Below are positions 1-7,907 of a DNA stretch of 31,342 nt, piece after piece. Every line of letters begins with the position of its first letter. Position 1 is the stretch's first letter. Source of the stretch: a virus; the IMG/VR virus record IMGVR_UViG_3300024346_000324, positions 1-31,342 of that record; one strand, given 5' to 3'. The position numbers were made by a program, and so were the translations under genes. Under the pieces are notes generated by a model. It worked only from the letters and a program-made list of their open reading frames with translations, made no database searches and was not told where the DNA came from.

Positions 1-952
1 TCGTTTTCGTAGTAGTGGGCGTAACATCCGCAGGCTTGTCGCCAAATGCGCCAATAGTAGAGCGTGTACCGCCACCGATCAGACCACCTGCAATGGCAGC
101 TTCACGATATTCCGCAATAGCTTCTTCGCTGTCGATAGGCAGGCCAGCTTGTGACCGCTCCAGCATTTGCTGACCGACTTCGGTTAGTCCTTCAGAAGTA
201 GCACCGCCACCGGCACGGGATATTGTGCGGGTAAATATGGACTTGCCGATGGGTTTAAGAACACCACCTAGCAACAACTTGTCAGCTACACCTTCGAGTG
301 CCGCTTGGCCGAAAGTAGCGACGAGCGCATCGCTCACATCAACTCGATCTTTTTTGCCCGCTGCGACTTCGTCTTCCTGCCGTTGGATGTTGTTACCAAA
401 CAGGATCGGCGCAGTTACAACACCGGCAGCGCCAGCACCGATAAGGAACGGAGCGGCCACACCTGTAGCACCAGCTAGAACAGGAGCAGCGACAGCAGCG
501 CCGAGACCCAAACCGAGTTGTGGTATTTGCTCACCAACAAGTTCACCCGCGTAAGTCAACGCCGAGCCAATACTATCGACGTCAGTAGACTGCATGCGTT
601 CAGGTTGGGTTAAAGATAAGCGCCCTAGCTCTTGCCCGGCGCGTTCTTCTACACCTTGACCATAATTCGCAAGGAACCCAAGACCAGTCTGCTCCCCAAG
701 AGTGCCGACTGTTTCACCAACAGCTTGCTTGATTTGCTGCGTACCACGATCAAAACCACGACCAAGAGCAGTGCCATCGTCAAATTCTATCTCGGTACCA
801 TACCGCGCTTCGTAATCTTCAAGAAACGCGGTTCTATCCTGCCGGATTTGGCCCGCCAGTCTAGCAAACTCTTCCTCTGTTGGAACGTCTCCAACAATAC
901 GCAGGTCATATCCTTGCCCGGTTTTAGGATCGTCGTATTGATAAACGCCCAT
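1..952 (-). CDS. Large internal virion/ejection-type protein, N-terminal part (runs off left edge)
   Basis: An open frame of 317 codons begins at an ATG at 952 and has no stop before the window edge, so the C-terminus is missing. The start is well supported: AGAAGGTGATCC lies directly upstream, close to an ideal Shine-Dalgarno (SD) site, and the preceding gene stops at 971. The visible part begins MGVYQYDDPKTGQGY, followed by an acidic helical region (about 24-60). Residues 144-186 are a long hydrophobic Gly/Ala-rich segment, and 210-235 and 283-300 are weaker ones. No catalytic motif is visible. Its position last in the structural cluster, after other virion-interior candidates, and its mix of soluble and membrane-seeking segments suit a protein ejected into the host envelope or a large multi-domain polypeptide. 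That is inference; transglycosylase or other domains could lie in the missing part. Confidence 0.75.
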   Translation of the reverse strand, partial: MGVYQYDDPKTGQGYDLRIVGDVPTEEEFARLAGQIRQDRTAFLEDYEARYGTEIEFDDGTALGRGFDRGTQQIKQAVGETVGTLGEQTGLGFLANYGQGVEERAGQELGRLSLTQPERMQSTDVDSIGSALTYAGELVGEQIPQLGLGLGAAVAAPVLAGATGVAAPFLIGAGAAGVVTAPILFGNNIQRQEDEVAAGKKDRVDVSDALVATFGQAALEGVADKLLLGGVLKPIGKSIFTRTISRAGGGATSEGLTEVGQQMLERSQAGLPIDSEEAIAEYREAAIAGGLIGGGTRSTIGAFGDKPADVTPTTTKT

Positions 953-970
953 GGATCACCTTCTTGTAAA

Positions 971-3679
971 TTAGATTACCTTGCGGCTCGCGGCATTAGG
1001 AACAGAAGCACCAAGACCATATTGACTATACATTCGATTTATCCGCGCGTTAACTACATCCAACTCATTTTGGAGCCGTGTACGTACCGCCGCATCGGGG
1101 TCTTGGGCAGCGCCGTAAATCTTTCCGGCTGGTACTGGAGGTCTAAGCCCTGCCAACTTCGATTGTATGTCTTCTTTATCCTTTTGCAAACTTGTAAGGT
1201 ACCCTGCAGGTATGGGTTTCGCTGCAGGTCCACGACCGGCTTTAGCCATCTGTGCCTGTCTAAGCAGTAGTTCAGCATCCAGCTTACGCTCTTCACGAGC
1301 ACCTTTTTGGGCCTCTCGGTACGCCGCTAGGCCCGCTGATCCTGCTTTGCCGAAATCACCAGTGCTTATCAGCGTAAAGCCAGCTTGTGCCAGAGCCAAC
1401 CACTTGTCTTGGTCCATCTTGCTCTTCTCAGCCGCAATACCGCTCTTCTTGCCAGTGCCAGTGCCAGTGCCAGTGCCGCCAGTGCCTGATTTTATTGCAG
1501 GGGGCATAGCAGCTGGATCAGTAACGGTTTTTAAGGCGGCGGCTATTTCTTTCTTCGCTGCAGGCTTTACGTCCTCTGCAGGCTTTACGCCCTCTGCAGG
1601 CTTTACGTCCTCTGCAGGCTTTACGTCCTCTGCAGCCTCGGCAGCACTATTGATAGCGGCTATACCTTCGGGGCTAGGTACCGTCGTTGCGCCACCTACA
1701 ATAGCTCTTATTTTTGCCTCTCGTGCTCTTTCTGCGGCAGTAGCAGCGCCTCTGTCAGCGTCGATAGCGTTAATCCTAGCCGCTGCTTCTTGAGGGTTTG
1801 TAAGCCCTAAACCGGGAGCAACATACTGCTGAATTGCGCGATCCACCGTTGCAGGGATATCAGATAAGTACTCTCCGGTATCAGTTTGAGCCTCTGCAAT
1901 TTGTAGTTGCCTAACTAACCCATTTTTGCGGCGGCTTAAAAGATCAACCAGAACTTCGTCATCAGAAGAGGCGATCTGCGCGTTAAGACTTGCAATTTCT
2001 GCCTCTATTTTTTCTTCTGGAGTAGAGACTGAACCTATAGGCAAAAGCCCGTAGTCTTGTGCAGTATATTTTGGCGCTGTCGCCGTTTGCGCCGCTGCAG
2101 CTACCGGGTTTAAGTCGGGGACGTATAGTTCAGAAACACTGGACGGCCTGCCGTTTAACTCTGAAAGCCTTGGGGTCTCGCTCGGTCGAACACCGGGTGT
2201 GGGTACGTTGTTAAACCTAGTGTCTGTTACGTCAGCGGCTGTAGAAGTTTCCCCTGTACCTGTCGGGGTTTGGGGCTTCGAGCCTACACTAAAATAGGCA
2301 CTTAAATCGCCCGCTTTAGCCGCTGCGTTTCTTGCAGCGTCCTCGGAACGAATCTCTTTAAGCCTGTCTACAAGAGGATCAAACACGCCAAAGGATGCGA
2401 TGCCTTCGGCTTGGGGTCTTCTTGGGACCGTTACGTCACTGCTCTGTGGGATAGGAACCGCCATCGCTGCGTCTTCTTGAGCAATACGCTGACGTAAATC
2501 CTCTGCAGCGGATATCGCTGACAACTCCGATCCGCGAGGCTGCGCGGCTACATTTTCTGGGGCAGTCCTATCGAACATCCCAGCATTAAAAAAGAATTCG
2601 TCTTCTTCGTCTCGTTTCTGCTGCGCAATCGCCTCGGTTAACTCGTAGCCGGGAGCAAGGGTAATTAGGTTGCCCGCGGCATCGCGCCGTGCGCCGTAGT
2701 CGAACGGCTGTTCGGGAGCAACGGGGAGCAGATTACCCGCAGGATCGCGCTCTGCGCCTGTAGAATACCGTTTTATAGCCGCTTGGGCTTCAGCCAAGAT
2801 TTCTGCGTCTGTCCTGCCGTCCCGAGACACCCCACTAGATTCAGAAAGTACAAACGGCATCCCCGATTGTGTCGGCATATCAACAGTAGCTACAGGGAAC
2901 GAGCGGAAATCATCTCTAGGTACAGGCACAGCCATAGCCATGTCTTCTTCAGATATACGGCGACGAGCTGCCGCGTCTAGTGGTGCACCGCGTCGTCCAC
3001 TACCTAAAGGAGCGTTGATACCCAACATGCGGTCGATTTCTCTTTGCTGTGCAGCTTCAGATGCCATACGGGCCTGATTTCCTACTTCCGCCGCTGAGGT
3101 GCGCTGCGCCAACCCTTGAGGTCCGTAAGGGTCTACATATGGAGCCTCTAAGGACTCTAGCCCAGTCCTTTCCGAGTCAGTGGCAGGGAAGGAGAAGTAT
3201 TCTGCGGCCATTGCCAGCATTTCTGGGTCGTCTTTATATTCTTCGTAAACGTCAGGGCGGTTTACTTTTAAACTTGCAATAGCACTGATAGTACCACCCG
3301 ATAGTCCTCCCGCTTCAGCCATCCGCACAACACCACCGTCGGCCATACGTTGTGGCTGATTCGGCTGTGCAGGTAGACTCGCGGCTTGAGCGTTAGGCAC
3401 TCCGGTGTTCTGTGTCATGTCAGTCTTCGGCGCGAGAGACTTTGCAACTTGTGCGATGCCCTGCTGTGGTACACCCGCTGCCGACACAGCTTCTTGCGCT
3501 ACAGTCGGCTGCATTAACCCTTGTTGTTTCTGCGTATCTGCGCGCATACGCTTGCGGCGCTCGATCTCACCCAAAACCATGAACTGCGGTGCAGACCCGG
3601 AAGGCTGCTGCATCTCTTGGATAAGCTGCTGCTCAGAAAAGTTTTTGAGCTTGTCTTGAGTGTCGATCATATTAAGCAT
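971..3679 (-). CDS. 902-aa low-complexity virion protein (probable internal/ejection protein)
   Basis: Acidic, Ala/Pro-rich protein of 902 aa. Its ATG overlaps the stop of the preceding gene as TAATG, with AAGGCG about ten bases upstream. The N-terminus (about 10-50) holds a helical motif, FSEQQLIQEMQQPSGSAP then a run ending in EIERRKRMR, which I recall from structural proteins of marine podovirus-like phages. Residues about 111-130 carry MADGG and AEAGG motifs. The centre is mostly disordered-looking sequence with repeated phrases such as RRISEEDMAMAVPVPR. Near residues 680-710 four copies of a six-residue A-E-(D/G)-V-K-P unit precede a GTGTGTG run. The region after about 755 is alpha-helical and charged. 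There is no enzyme motif. Its neighbours are the MCGGG proteins upstream and the membrane-seeking left-edge protein downstream. A role inside the virion is inferred from context. Confidence 0.8.
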   Translation of the reverse strand: MLNMIDTQDKLKNFSEQQLIQEMQQPSGSAPQFMVLGEIERRKRMRADTQKQQGLMQPTVAQEAVSAAGVPQQGIAQVAKSLAPKTDMTQNTGVPNAQAASLPAQPNQPQRMADGGVVRMAEAGGLSGGTISAIASLKVNRPDVYEEYKDDPEMLAMAAEYFSFPATDSERTGLESLEAPYVDPYGPQGLAQRTSAAEVGNQARMASEAAQQREIDRMLGINAPLGSGRRGAPLDAAARRRISEEDMAMAVPVPRDDFRSFPVATVDMPTQSGMPFVLSESSGVSRDGRTDAEILAEAQAAIKRYSTGAERDPAGNLLPVAPEQPFDYGARRDAAGNLITLAPGYELTEAIAQQKRDEEDEFFFNAGMFDRTAPENVAAQPRGSELSAISAAEDLRQRIAQEDAAMAVPIPQSSDVTVPRRPQAEGIASFGVFDPLVDRLKEIRSEDAARNAAAKAGDLSAYFSVGSKPQTPTGTGETSTAADVTDTRFNNVPTPGVRPSETPRLSELNGRPSSVSELYVPDLNPVAAAAQTATAPKYTAQDYGLLPIGSVSTPEEKIEAEIASLNAQIASSDDEVLVDLLSRRKNGLVRQLQIAEAQTDTGEYLSDIPATVDRAIQQYVAPGLGLTNPQEAAARINAIDADRGAATAAERAREAKIRAIVGGATTVPSPEGIAAINSAAEAAEDVKPAEDVKPAEGVKPAEDVKPAAKKEIAAALKTVTDPAAMPPAIKSGTGGTGTGTGTGKKSGIAAEKSKMDQDKWLALAQAGFTLISTGDFGKAGSAGLAAYREAQKGAREERKLDAELLLRQAQMAKAGRGPAAKPIPAGYLTSLQKDKEDIQSKLAGLRPPVPAGKIYGAAQDPDAAVRTRLQNELDVVNARINRMYSQYGLGASVPNAASRKVI
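1451..1474 (-). repeat. Hexanucleotide tandem repeat (4 x GCCAGT on + strand)
   Basis: Four perfect tandem copies of the six-base unit GCCAGT (plus-strand sense) lie inside the 902-aa gene, with one further imperfect copy just after. On the coding strand they encode alternating Gly-Thr. The unit is a multiple of three, so slippage would change length without breaking the frame. Confidence 0.9.
1563..1634 (-). repeat. 18-bp tandem repeat, four copies, encoding A-E-D-V-K-P
   Basis: Four adjacent 18-base units, reading GGCTTTACGTCCTCTGCA on the plus strand, at 1563, 1581, 1599 and 1617. The second copy differs at one base (T to C), giving Gly instead of Asp. They encode the repeated hexapeptide in the 902-aa protein. 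There are no spacers, so this is not a CRISPR array; it is an in-frame coding minisatellite. Confidence 0.95.
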
Positions 3680-4734
3680 TATTGGAACGCCTTATACAGA
3701 GATAATCCAGAGAGGCCCGCGCCAGTCACCTGCGAAAGTGTGCTAGGGTTTTGTTGCGGACTAGTAGTTGTGCCTGAAGATGTAGTTGTGCCTGTTGCAG
3801 CGATAGGCTGACCTGAAAGGATGCCGGTCATGTTGCCGATCTGCTCACGAGTGTAACCTTGCTGTTCAAGGAAGTTAGCGTACTCTAAGTCTAGGCCCGC
3901 TTGGCCTTCCGTTTGTATATCTTTACCCACACCTTCGCGTAGTTGTTCGTTCTGGATATCTGTCTGACGGTCAAGCTCGCCGAGCCGAGTAAGGTCGCCT
4001 GCGATCCCTTGGCCAGTTTTAAGTGCTGCGAGACCTGCGTTTGTGCCAAACTGATTCGAGGCCTCAACACCTGTCTCTACTCGTCCAAGTTCAGCTGCGC
4101 GCCGCTGCTCTGTAGTCATCTGTGCAGCTCTATCGGCACCGAACTGCTTTGCGGCGGCGTCAAATGCACTCTGAGAGCCTTTGGCTTGGATATTCGCCAG
4201 TTGACCCAACAACCCTTCTTCTGCAAGACCCTGCTGCACTGCTTGGCGAGAACCGCCGAACGCACCGGCTTGCACTGCTTTCGCATCTCGAGCACCTTGC
4301 AAACGATTGAAGTCTGTGACCGCTGCTTCTTTTTGTTGGTCCGTAACCAGCTGTTGATACGGAGACATGTACTGAGAAACATTTTCACCAGTGAACATTG
4401 CGGGGTCGGAGTACCCAAACTCAGAGAAGTCACCGCCACCATACTGCCCAAGCGCAGTAGCGCGATCCATGCCTGCCTTGGCGTAATCCGTTGCTGCGCC
4501 TAACCCCGGAATACCAGTATCAGCTATGCCGAGCATGTTATTCCGTGCGGCTGTTACGTTAGGGTCGGTGCCTGCAATGCGCTCGCCTGTGTAGGCTTCG
4601 TAGGGCTTGTTAAACTCTGCCTCTGCCTTTGCAAGGTTCCGTTCAAAATACGGCTTGGCCCACTCTGGCAAATCTGCCTGAGCAGCGCTGTTAGTCGTTG
4701 TTGTATTATATGTTGTACCACCACCGCCACACAT
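3679..4734 (-). CDS. MCGGG-type internal virion protein, 351 aa
   Basis: The start is placed at the ATG at 4734 because AAGGAG sits six bases upstream; a longer frame to 4788 lacks such a site and would overlap the previous gene. The protein begins MCGGGGTTYN. It then has a motif with LPEWAKPYFERNLAKAEAEF (residues about 21-40), a helical body rich in Gln, Ala and Arg (about 130-290) containing the phrase QAGAFGGSRQAV, and a Ser/Thr/Gly-rich C-terminus. I recall the QAGAFGGSRQA motif from virion proteins of marine podovirus-like phages. The coiled helical body and position among late structural genes fit a protein stored in the head or short tail and delivered with DNA. It shares its first five residues with the gene just upstream. 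The exact function is unknown. Confidence 0.8.
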   Translation of the reverse strand: MCGGGGTTYNTTTTNSAAQADLPEWAKPYFERNLAKAEAEFNKPYEAYTGERIAGTDPNVTAARNNMLGIADTGIPGLGAATDYAKAGMDRATALGQYGGGDFSEFGYSDPAMFTGENVSQYMSPYQQLVTDQQKEAAVTDFNRLQGARDAKAVQAGAFGGSRQAVQQGLAEEGLLGQLANIQAKGSQSAFDAAAKQFGADRAAQMTTEQRRAAELGRVETGVEASNQFGTNAGLAALKTGQGIAGDLTRLGELDRQTDIQNEQLREGVGKDIQTEGQAGLDLEYANFLEQQGYTREQIGNMTGILSGQPIAATGTTTSSGTTTSPQQNPSTLSQVTGAGLSGLSLYKAFQ

Positions 4735-4744
4735 AATTAGCTCC

Positions 4745-6391
4745 TTACGCTTTCTTTGCCATGTACTCACGCATAGTGCGCGGTGCATCGTTTTCGGCTT
4801 CGTTTATAGCATCGAGGAACCCGCCTCCATACTTCTTTTCCAGTGCGTCTGCGGTCTTCTTGCGCAGTACAAACTCTCCATCGGCAAGTAATACATCTTG
4901 CTGACCTTCAAGGGATGCAGGAACTTTGTCATCCACGCCGGAACCATCGCCCGGTCCGTTGACTTCCCCCGCTTCACCGTTAGCGAAACGCTCTACTGTA
5001 TCATCCAGCTCACCAGACTGCACCTTGTCTACTAAATCTCGTAGCGCGTCTTCACCATAAGCCGCTAAAAACTGCCCCAATACAACCGCTGATTCCTCTT
5101 GAGACTTCTCACCTTTTACTGCACTGACCGCATCGGCGATCATAGTTTTCTCGTTATCGCCCGTTACTTCGCCGCCTTCGGCATAGCCCATGGCGGGGGC
5201 CGCAAGACTCGGGCCAAACGATAACAAATCTCGGGTGCTTGACCCAATGTAACCCTGCCCGGGAACACCCATACCGGGAAGCAGTATGGACTTTTCCCCC
5301 GCGCCTGATCGCGCCAAAGCGTCTTCCGCGGATGTGTACCCAGTTTCTAGCATAGGCTGTGTTCTGTTTTTAAAGAAGTCAAAACTTGGTTGTGAGGTAA
5401 GCCCAAAATCCGTACCCCCAAAAGTGGCTTTTTCTTTTTGGTGGACTTCATTCAGAAAAGTATCTCTTTTCCGGTCAAAGGTCGGGTCGCCGTACTTTTT
5501 CTCTATGTAGCTACGGTACAACTCTAGTGGCGGAGTACTACCAGACTGTTGTGATGGCGTCATCATCATGCTCGACATATACGCTGGTGATATCTGGCGA
5601 CGATCTAGCATGCCGCCCATAGCCATACCTGTAGCTTGACTCTGTTTATAGGCCAGCAGTTGCTCATAGGTTGGATTAACTAGGAAGCGCGGAGACATCG
5701 GATCGTTAGGATCATAGTCAGGATTAGGGACAGGCTGAAAAGCTCCTTCCGCTGCCGCTCCACTCATGTCCACTGTCGATGCCGGAAGCCCAGTAGTATC
5801 CCCAAGGGCCGTAGGTGTTAAAGGTACTGTAGCCGCAGGGATATCGTTGTTGTCGCTGGCCATCATCGACTCCATCGCCGCATCACGGCGCTCTGCCTGT
5901 GTTTTGCGATACGCCGCTTCTTCTGCCGAGCCAGCCTCAAAATCCGGTCCTCTGAGTAAACCTCTAAGGCCGCTAACCGCGTCCCCTACAGTGTCCGCAA
6001 TATTTAAACCGGCTTGACCCGTAGCCCCCTGCGTAATCTTGTTTGTAACTAGCCCGCCAATAAGACCGGGAAGCCCACCGGTAGCGGCACCAAAAAGAGC
6101 AGAAGCGTACTTCTGTTTATACGCATCGTTAGCATCTCTACGGATTTTTCGCTGCTTCCCGTCCACCATGATGTTGGCGTAACCGGGACCATCGTCATTG
6201 TTGTTACCGGCGCTATAATCATAAAACTTCTTGTCACGGCTATCGCTGTCCTCGGTCAGCTGACCGTCCACGTAAGACATGCCGTCACCCGGGGTGAAGA
6301 TGTTCGCAAGTGTCTCTTTAAAGCTGTTGCCAGAGCCTTTTTCGTCATCATTGCTGGAATCGTTTGCTGATCCTACACCGCCACCACACAT
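4745..6391 (-). CDS. MCGGG-type virion protein with C-terminal pore/tape-like motif, 548 aa
   Basis: 548 aa starting MCGGGVGSAND, with AAAGGG upstream of the ATG. Residues 1-90 are Gly/Asn/Asp-rich and polar. Residues about 95-145 contain a hydrophobic Gly-rich patch (LFGAATGGLPGLIGGLV), and about 255-275 a Met-rich stretch. The C-terminal 150 residues carry MGYAEGGEV, then GPGDGSGVDDKVPASL, DVLLADGEFVL, and a helical end. A motif of the form GPGTGTSDSIPAxLSDGEFV occurs in many phage tail and virion proteins, and this is a clear variant. It probably belongs to the ejection or internal virion module with its two downstream neighbours. What it does is not known. Confidence 0.8.
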   Translation of the reverse strand: MCGGGVGSANDSSNDDEKGSGNSFKETLANIFTPGDGMSYVDGQLTEDSDSRDKKFYDYSAGNNNDDGPGYANIMVDGKQRKIRRDANDAYKQKYASALFGAATGGLPGLIGGLVTNKITQGATGQAGLNIADTVGDAVSGLRGLLRGPDFEAGSAEEAAYRKTQAERRDAAMESMMASDNNDIPAATVPLTPTALGDTTGLPASTVDMSGAAAEGAFQPVPNPDYDPNDPMSPRFLVNPTYEQLLAYKQSQATGMAMGGMLDRRQISPAYMSSMMMTPSQQSGSTPPLELYRSYIEKKYGDPTFDRKRDTFLNEVHQKEKATFGGTDFGLTSQPSFDFFKNRTQPMLETGYTSAEDALARSGAGEKSILLPGMGVPGQGYIGSSTRDLLSFGPSLAAPAMGYAEGGEVTGDNEKTMIADAVSAVKGEKSQEESAVVLGQFLAAYGEDALRDLVDKVQSGELDDTVERFANGEAGEVNGPGDGSGVDDKVPASLEGQQDVLLADGEFVLRKKTADALEKKYGGGFLDAINEAENDAPRTMREYMAKKA

Positions 6392-6420
6392 ATGAAGACC
6401 CTTTTCATTAACTGGTTAAA

Positions 6421-6879
6421 CTATTGTACTACACGTTGCTTATAATTTCCACCCACAACATCGTACCCTAGCTTTTGTAGCATGGCTCCAGTCTTATCGG
6501 CGCTCAAACCACTAGAAATACCCATGTAAACTTCCGCAGCGCTACGCTCTTTCGCCCACTTTTCAAAGGCTCGTAACAGCTGTAGGCCTACTCGAGAACC
6601 TCTGCTTTGTGGAGAGACATACCACAGTGTGTCGGAGGCTATCAAGTCCGTACCGAAATAATGCTCACCGATAGACCCAAGAAGTACACTATTAAGAGTG
6701 CCGTTATGAGTTCCAACATAGGCAAAGTACGTGTCGGGGTTAGATATGAAGTGGTGGACCATTCGACCGCATTTACTTGGGTCGTAGTTAAAATGCCGAT
6801 ATACACTCTCTTGGTGCATCCAGAACCCGAGGTCGATAACCCCCGGTACGTCTTTAGGTTCTATGGGGCGTATCGGCAT
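6421..6879 (-). CDS. GNAT-family N-acetyltransferase
   Basis: 152-aa protein with the GNAT fold pattern: N-terminal IRPIEPKDVPGVIDL (strand-helix), central strands around YFAYVGTHNG and VLLGSIGEH, then motif A, LWYVSPQSRGSRVGLQLL, at about 85-102. The R93-G94-S95-R96-V97-G98 segment corresponds to the acetyl-CoA pyrophosphate-binding loop. The C-terminal SADKTGAMLQKLGYDVVGG is the usual final helix-strand. The length matches single-domain family members. The start lies two bases after the endolysin stop and has only a weak SD (TAGG), suggesting coupled translation. GNATs of this kind are common near structural genes of marine phages; the acceptor (a virion protein N-terminus, a lysine or a small molecule) cannot be read from the sequence. 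Confidence 0.85.
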   Translation of the reverse strand: MPIRPIEPKDVPGVIDLGFWMHQESVYRHFNYDPSKCGRMVHHFISNPDTYFAYVGTHNGTLNSVLLGSIGEHYFGTDLIASDTLWYVSPQSRGSRVGLQLLRAFEKWAKERSAAEVYMGISSGLSADKTGAMLQKLGYDVVGGNYKQRVVQ

Positions 6880-6880
6880 C

Positions 6881-7501
6881 CTACGTTAGCCACCCATGTA
6901 TTTTCTTAGTCTGCTCCACGCGATCGTCTAACCCGTGATACCCGCCGTTCACCTTGCGCGTGATCCGTTTAATGGTCTCGGCGTTTACACCGTCATCCGC
7001 AATAGCGAATAGCCCGTTCTTATGAAAAAACCATAGCGCAGTTTCAAACGCATACTTATTAGCTAGTAAATCGGGGTCATCTAACACTTCTGGTAAGTCC
7101 ATATCGTTTGCAAACGCGCGGACATTTGACTTGCCTGTGAGTTGAAGGAAGCCTTTTCCAGAAAATACAAACCCGTCATTTGATCCCTCTGAATTCCCCA
7201 TTCGACCATTGTAAACTTTGTTTGCGAGACCTTGCGGGTTTTTGGCATACGGCTTTGCGTCGTCAACCGTTGGAAAGCGCGAGGGCCAAACAGCTTGAAT
7301 GCGCTCAGGGGTTGAGTAATACAGACCCTCAGTCGTGCGCTTAAAGCCGCCGCTTTCGTGATGAGCCTGCCCAAGCAGGTGCGCGCCTCGTTCAGGAGGC
7401 AAGTTAAAATGCTTTGTGATGGCACGAGCTGTGTTCGGCCCAAAACTCCCATCAGCAGTAACGCCAACCCGCCCTTGAAGCACTTTCATTGCCTCGCTCA
7501 T
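6881..7501 (-). CDS. GH19 endolysin (chitinase-type muramidase)
   Basis: The start at 7501 (MSEAMKVLQ) is chosen over an upstream in-frame ATG at 7651 because AAGGAG lies seven bases before it and the longer form would overlap the holin gene. In the 206-aa form residues 8-28 resemble a short peptidoglycan-binding repeat (LQGRVGVTADGSFGPNTARA). The glycoside hydrolase 19 core follows: HHESGGF with Glu49 as probable general acid, TTEGLYYS with Glu58 as second catalytic Glu, then FSGKGFLQLTGKSN, matching the family GxGxxQLTG signature. GH19 phage lysins cleave the glycan backbone of peptidoglycan. There is no signal peptide or membrane helix, so release must depend on a holin, consistent with the holin-like gene immediately upstream. 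Confidence 0.93.
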   Translation of the reverse strand: MSEAMKVLQGRVGVTADGSFGPNTARAITKHFNLPPERGAHLLGQAHHESGGFKRTTEGLYYSTPERIQAVWPSRFPTVDDAKPYAKNPQGLANKVYNGRMGNSEGSNDGFVFSGKGFLQLTGKSNVRAFANDMDLPEVLDDPDLLANKYAFETALWFFHKNGLFAIADDGVNAETIKRITRKVNGGYHGLDDRVEQTKKIHGWLT

Positions 7502-7517
7502 TTCATGTCTCCTTCCA

Positions 7518-7907
7518 TCACTTCCGCTTGAATAAAGCCTGCGCGCCCCGAACACCGAAACTCGCTGAAATTGCAATTCCAAGGCTGTAAAAATACCAAT
7601 CCGGCGCTTTGTTGAGCTGCTCAAAGCCACGATCAACCCAACCTTCTGCACCGGGAATCCAACATAAAATCAATGGGATAGACAAAACAATTACGAACCA
7701 CTCGTCTTTCCAGCTTGACTTTGCGCCTTCTGCCATGATGCGTTCCCAATCGGCAACGCTAGTCTTCTCAGAAAGAAGTATCTGTGCTTTGGCCTTAGCC
7801 TCAGTCAACTTTAACTCTGCACTAGCGGCGTTCTTGTCAGCTTTACCCTGCAGCCACGAGCCTGCGAGGTTGGCTATTGGTCCCAGTGCGGCGGTGAATA
7901 TACTCAT
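7518..7907 (-). CDS. Holin-like protein, two or three membrane segments
   Basis: 129 aa. Residues 1-20 form a hydrophobic, probably amphipathic helix (FTAALGPIANLAGSWL). Residues 21-64 are a charged Ala/Lys helix. TM1 is about 70-84 (WFVIVLSIPLILCWI) and TM2 about 104-122 (WYFYSLGIAISASFGVRG), followed by a basic tail LFKRK. This architecture resembles the three-segment holins found beside lysins in many alphaproteobacterial phages and gene-transfer agents (GTA_holin_3TM type); the assignment is by pattern. Its ATG overlaps the upstream EF-hand gene by four bases (ATGA) and its stop is 17 bases before the endolysin start, so holin and lysin are translated as a pair. It would form inner-membrane lesions that release the GH19 enzyme. 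Confidence 0.8.
   Translation of the reverse strand: MSIFTAALGPIANLAGSWLQGKADKNAASAELKLTEAKAKAQILLSEKTSVADWERIMAEGAKSSWKDEWFVIVLSIPLILCWIPGAEGWVDRGFEQLNKAPDWYFYSLGIAISASFGVRGAQALFKRK

Noticed and set aside
632-1270. 212-codon plus-strand frame
   Set aside because: It spans the antisense of two genes and their junction, has no SD, and its translation is low-quality; a shadow of minus-strand coding.
1563-1634. Direct repeats as a CRISPR array
   Set aside because: The units are 18 bases, contiguous, without spacers, and encode an in-frame hexapeptide repeat.
4116-4451. 111-codon minus-strand frame inside the 351-aa gene
   Set aside because: Alternative frame of a clear coding region without its own SD.
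3943-4503. 186-codon plus-strand frame rich in Cys/Leu/Arg
   Set aside because: Lies wholly inside the antisense of the 351-aa gene and has the composition expected of a shadow frame.
4735-4788. 18-residue extension of the 351-aa protein
   Set aside because: Overlaps the upstream gene without SD; the MCGGG start has AAGGAG at ideal distance.
7502-7651. N-terminal extension of the endolysin as a signal sequence
   Set aside because: The extension overlaps the holin gene in another frame, lacks an SD, and is not hydrophobic enough; the ATG at 7501 has AAGGAG.
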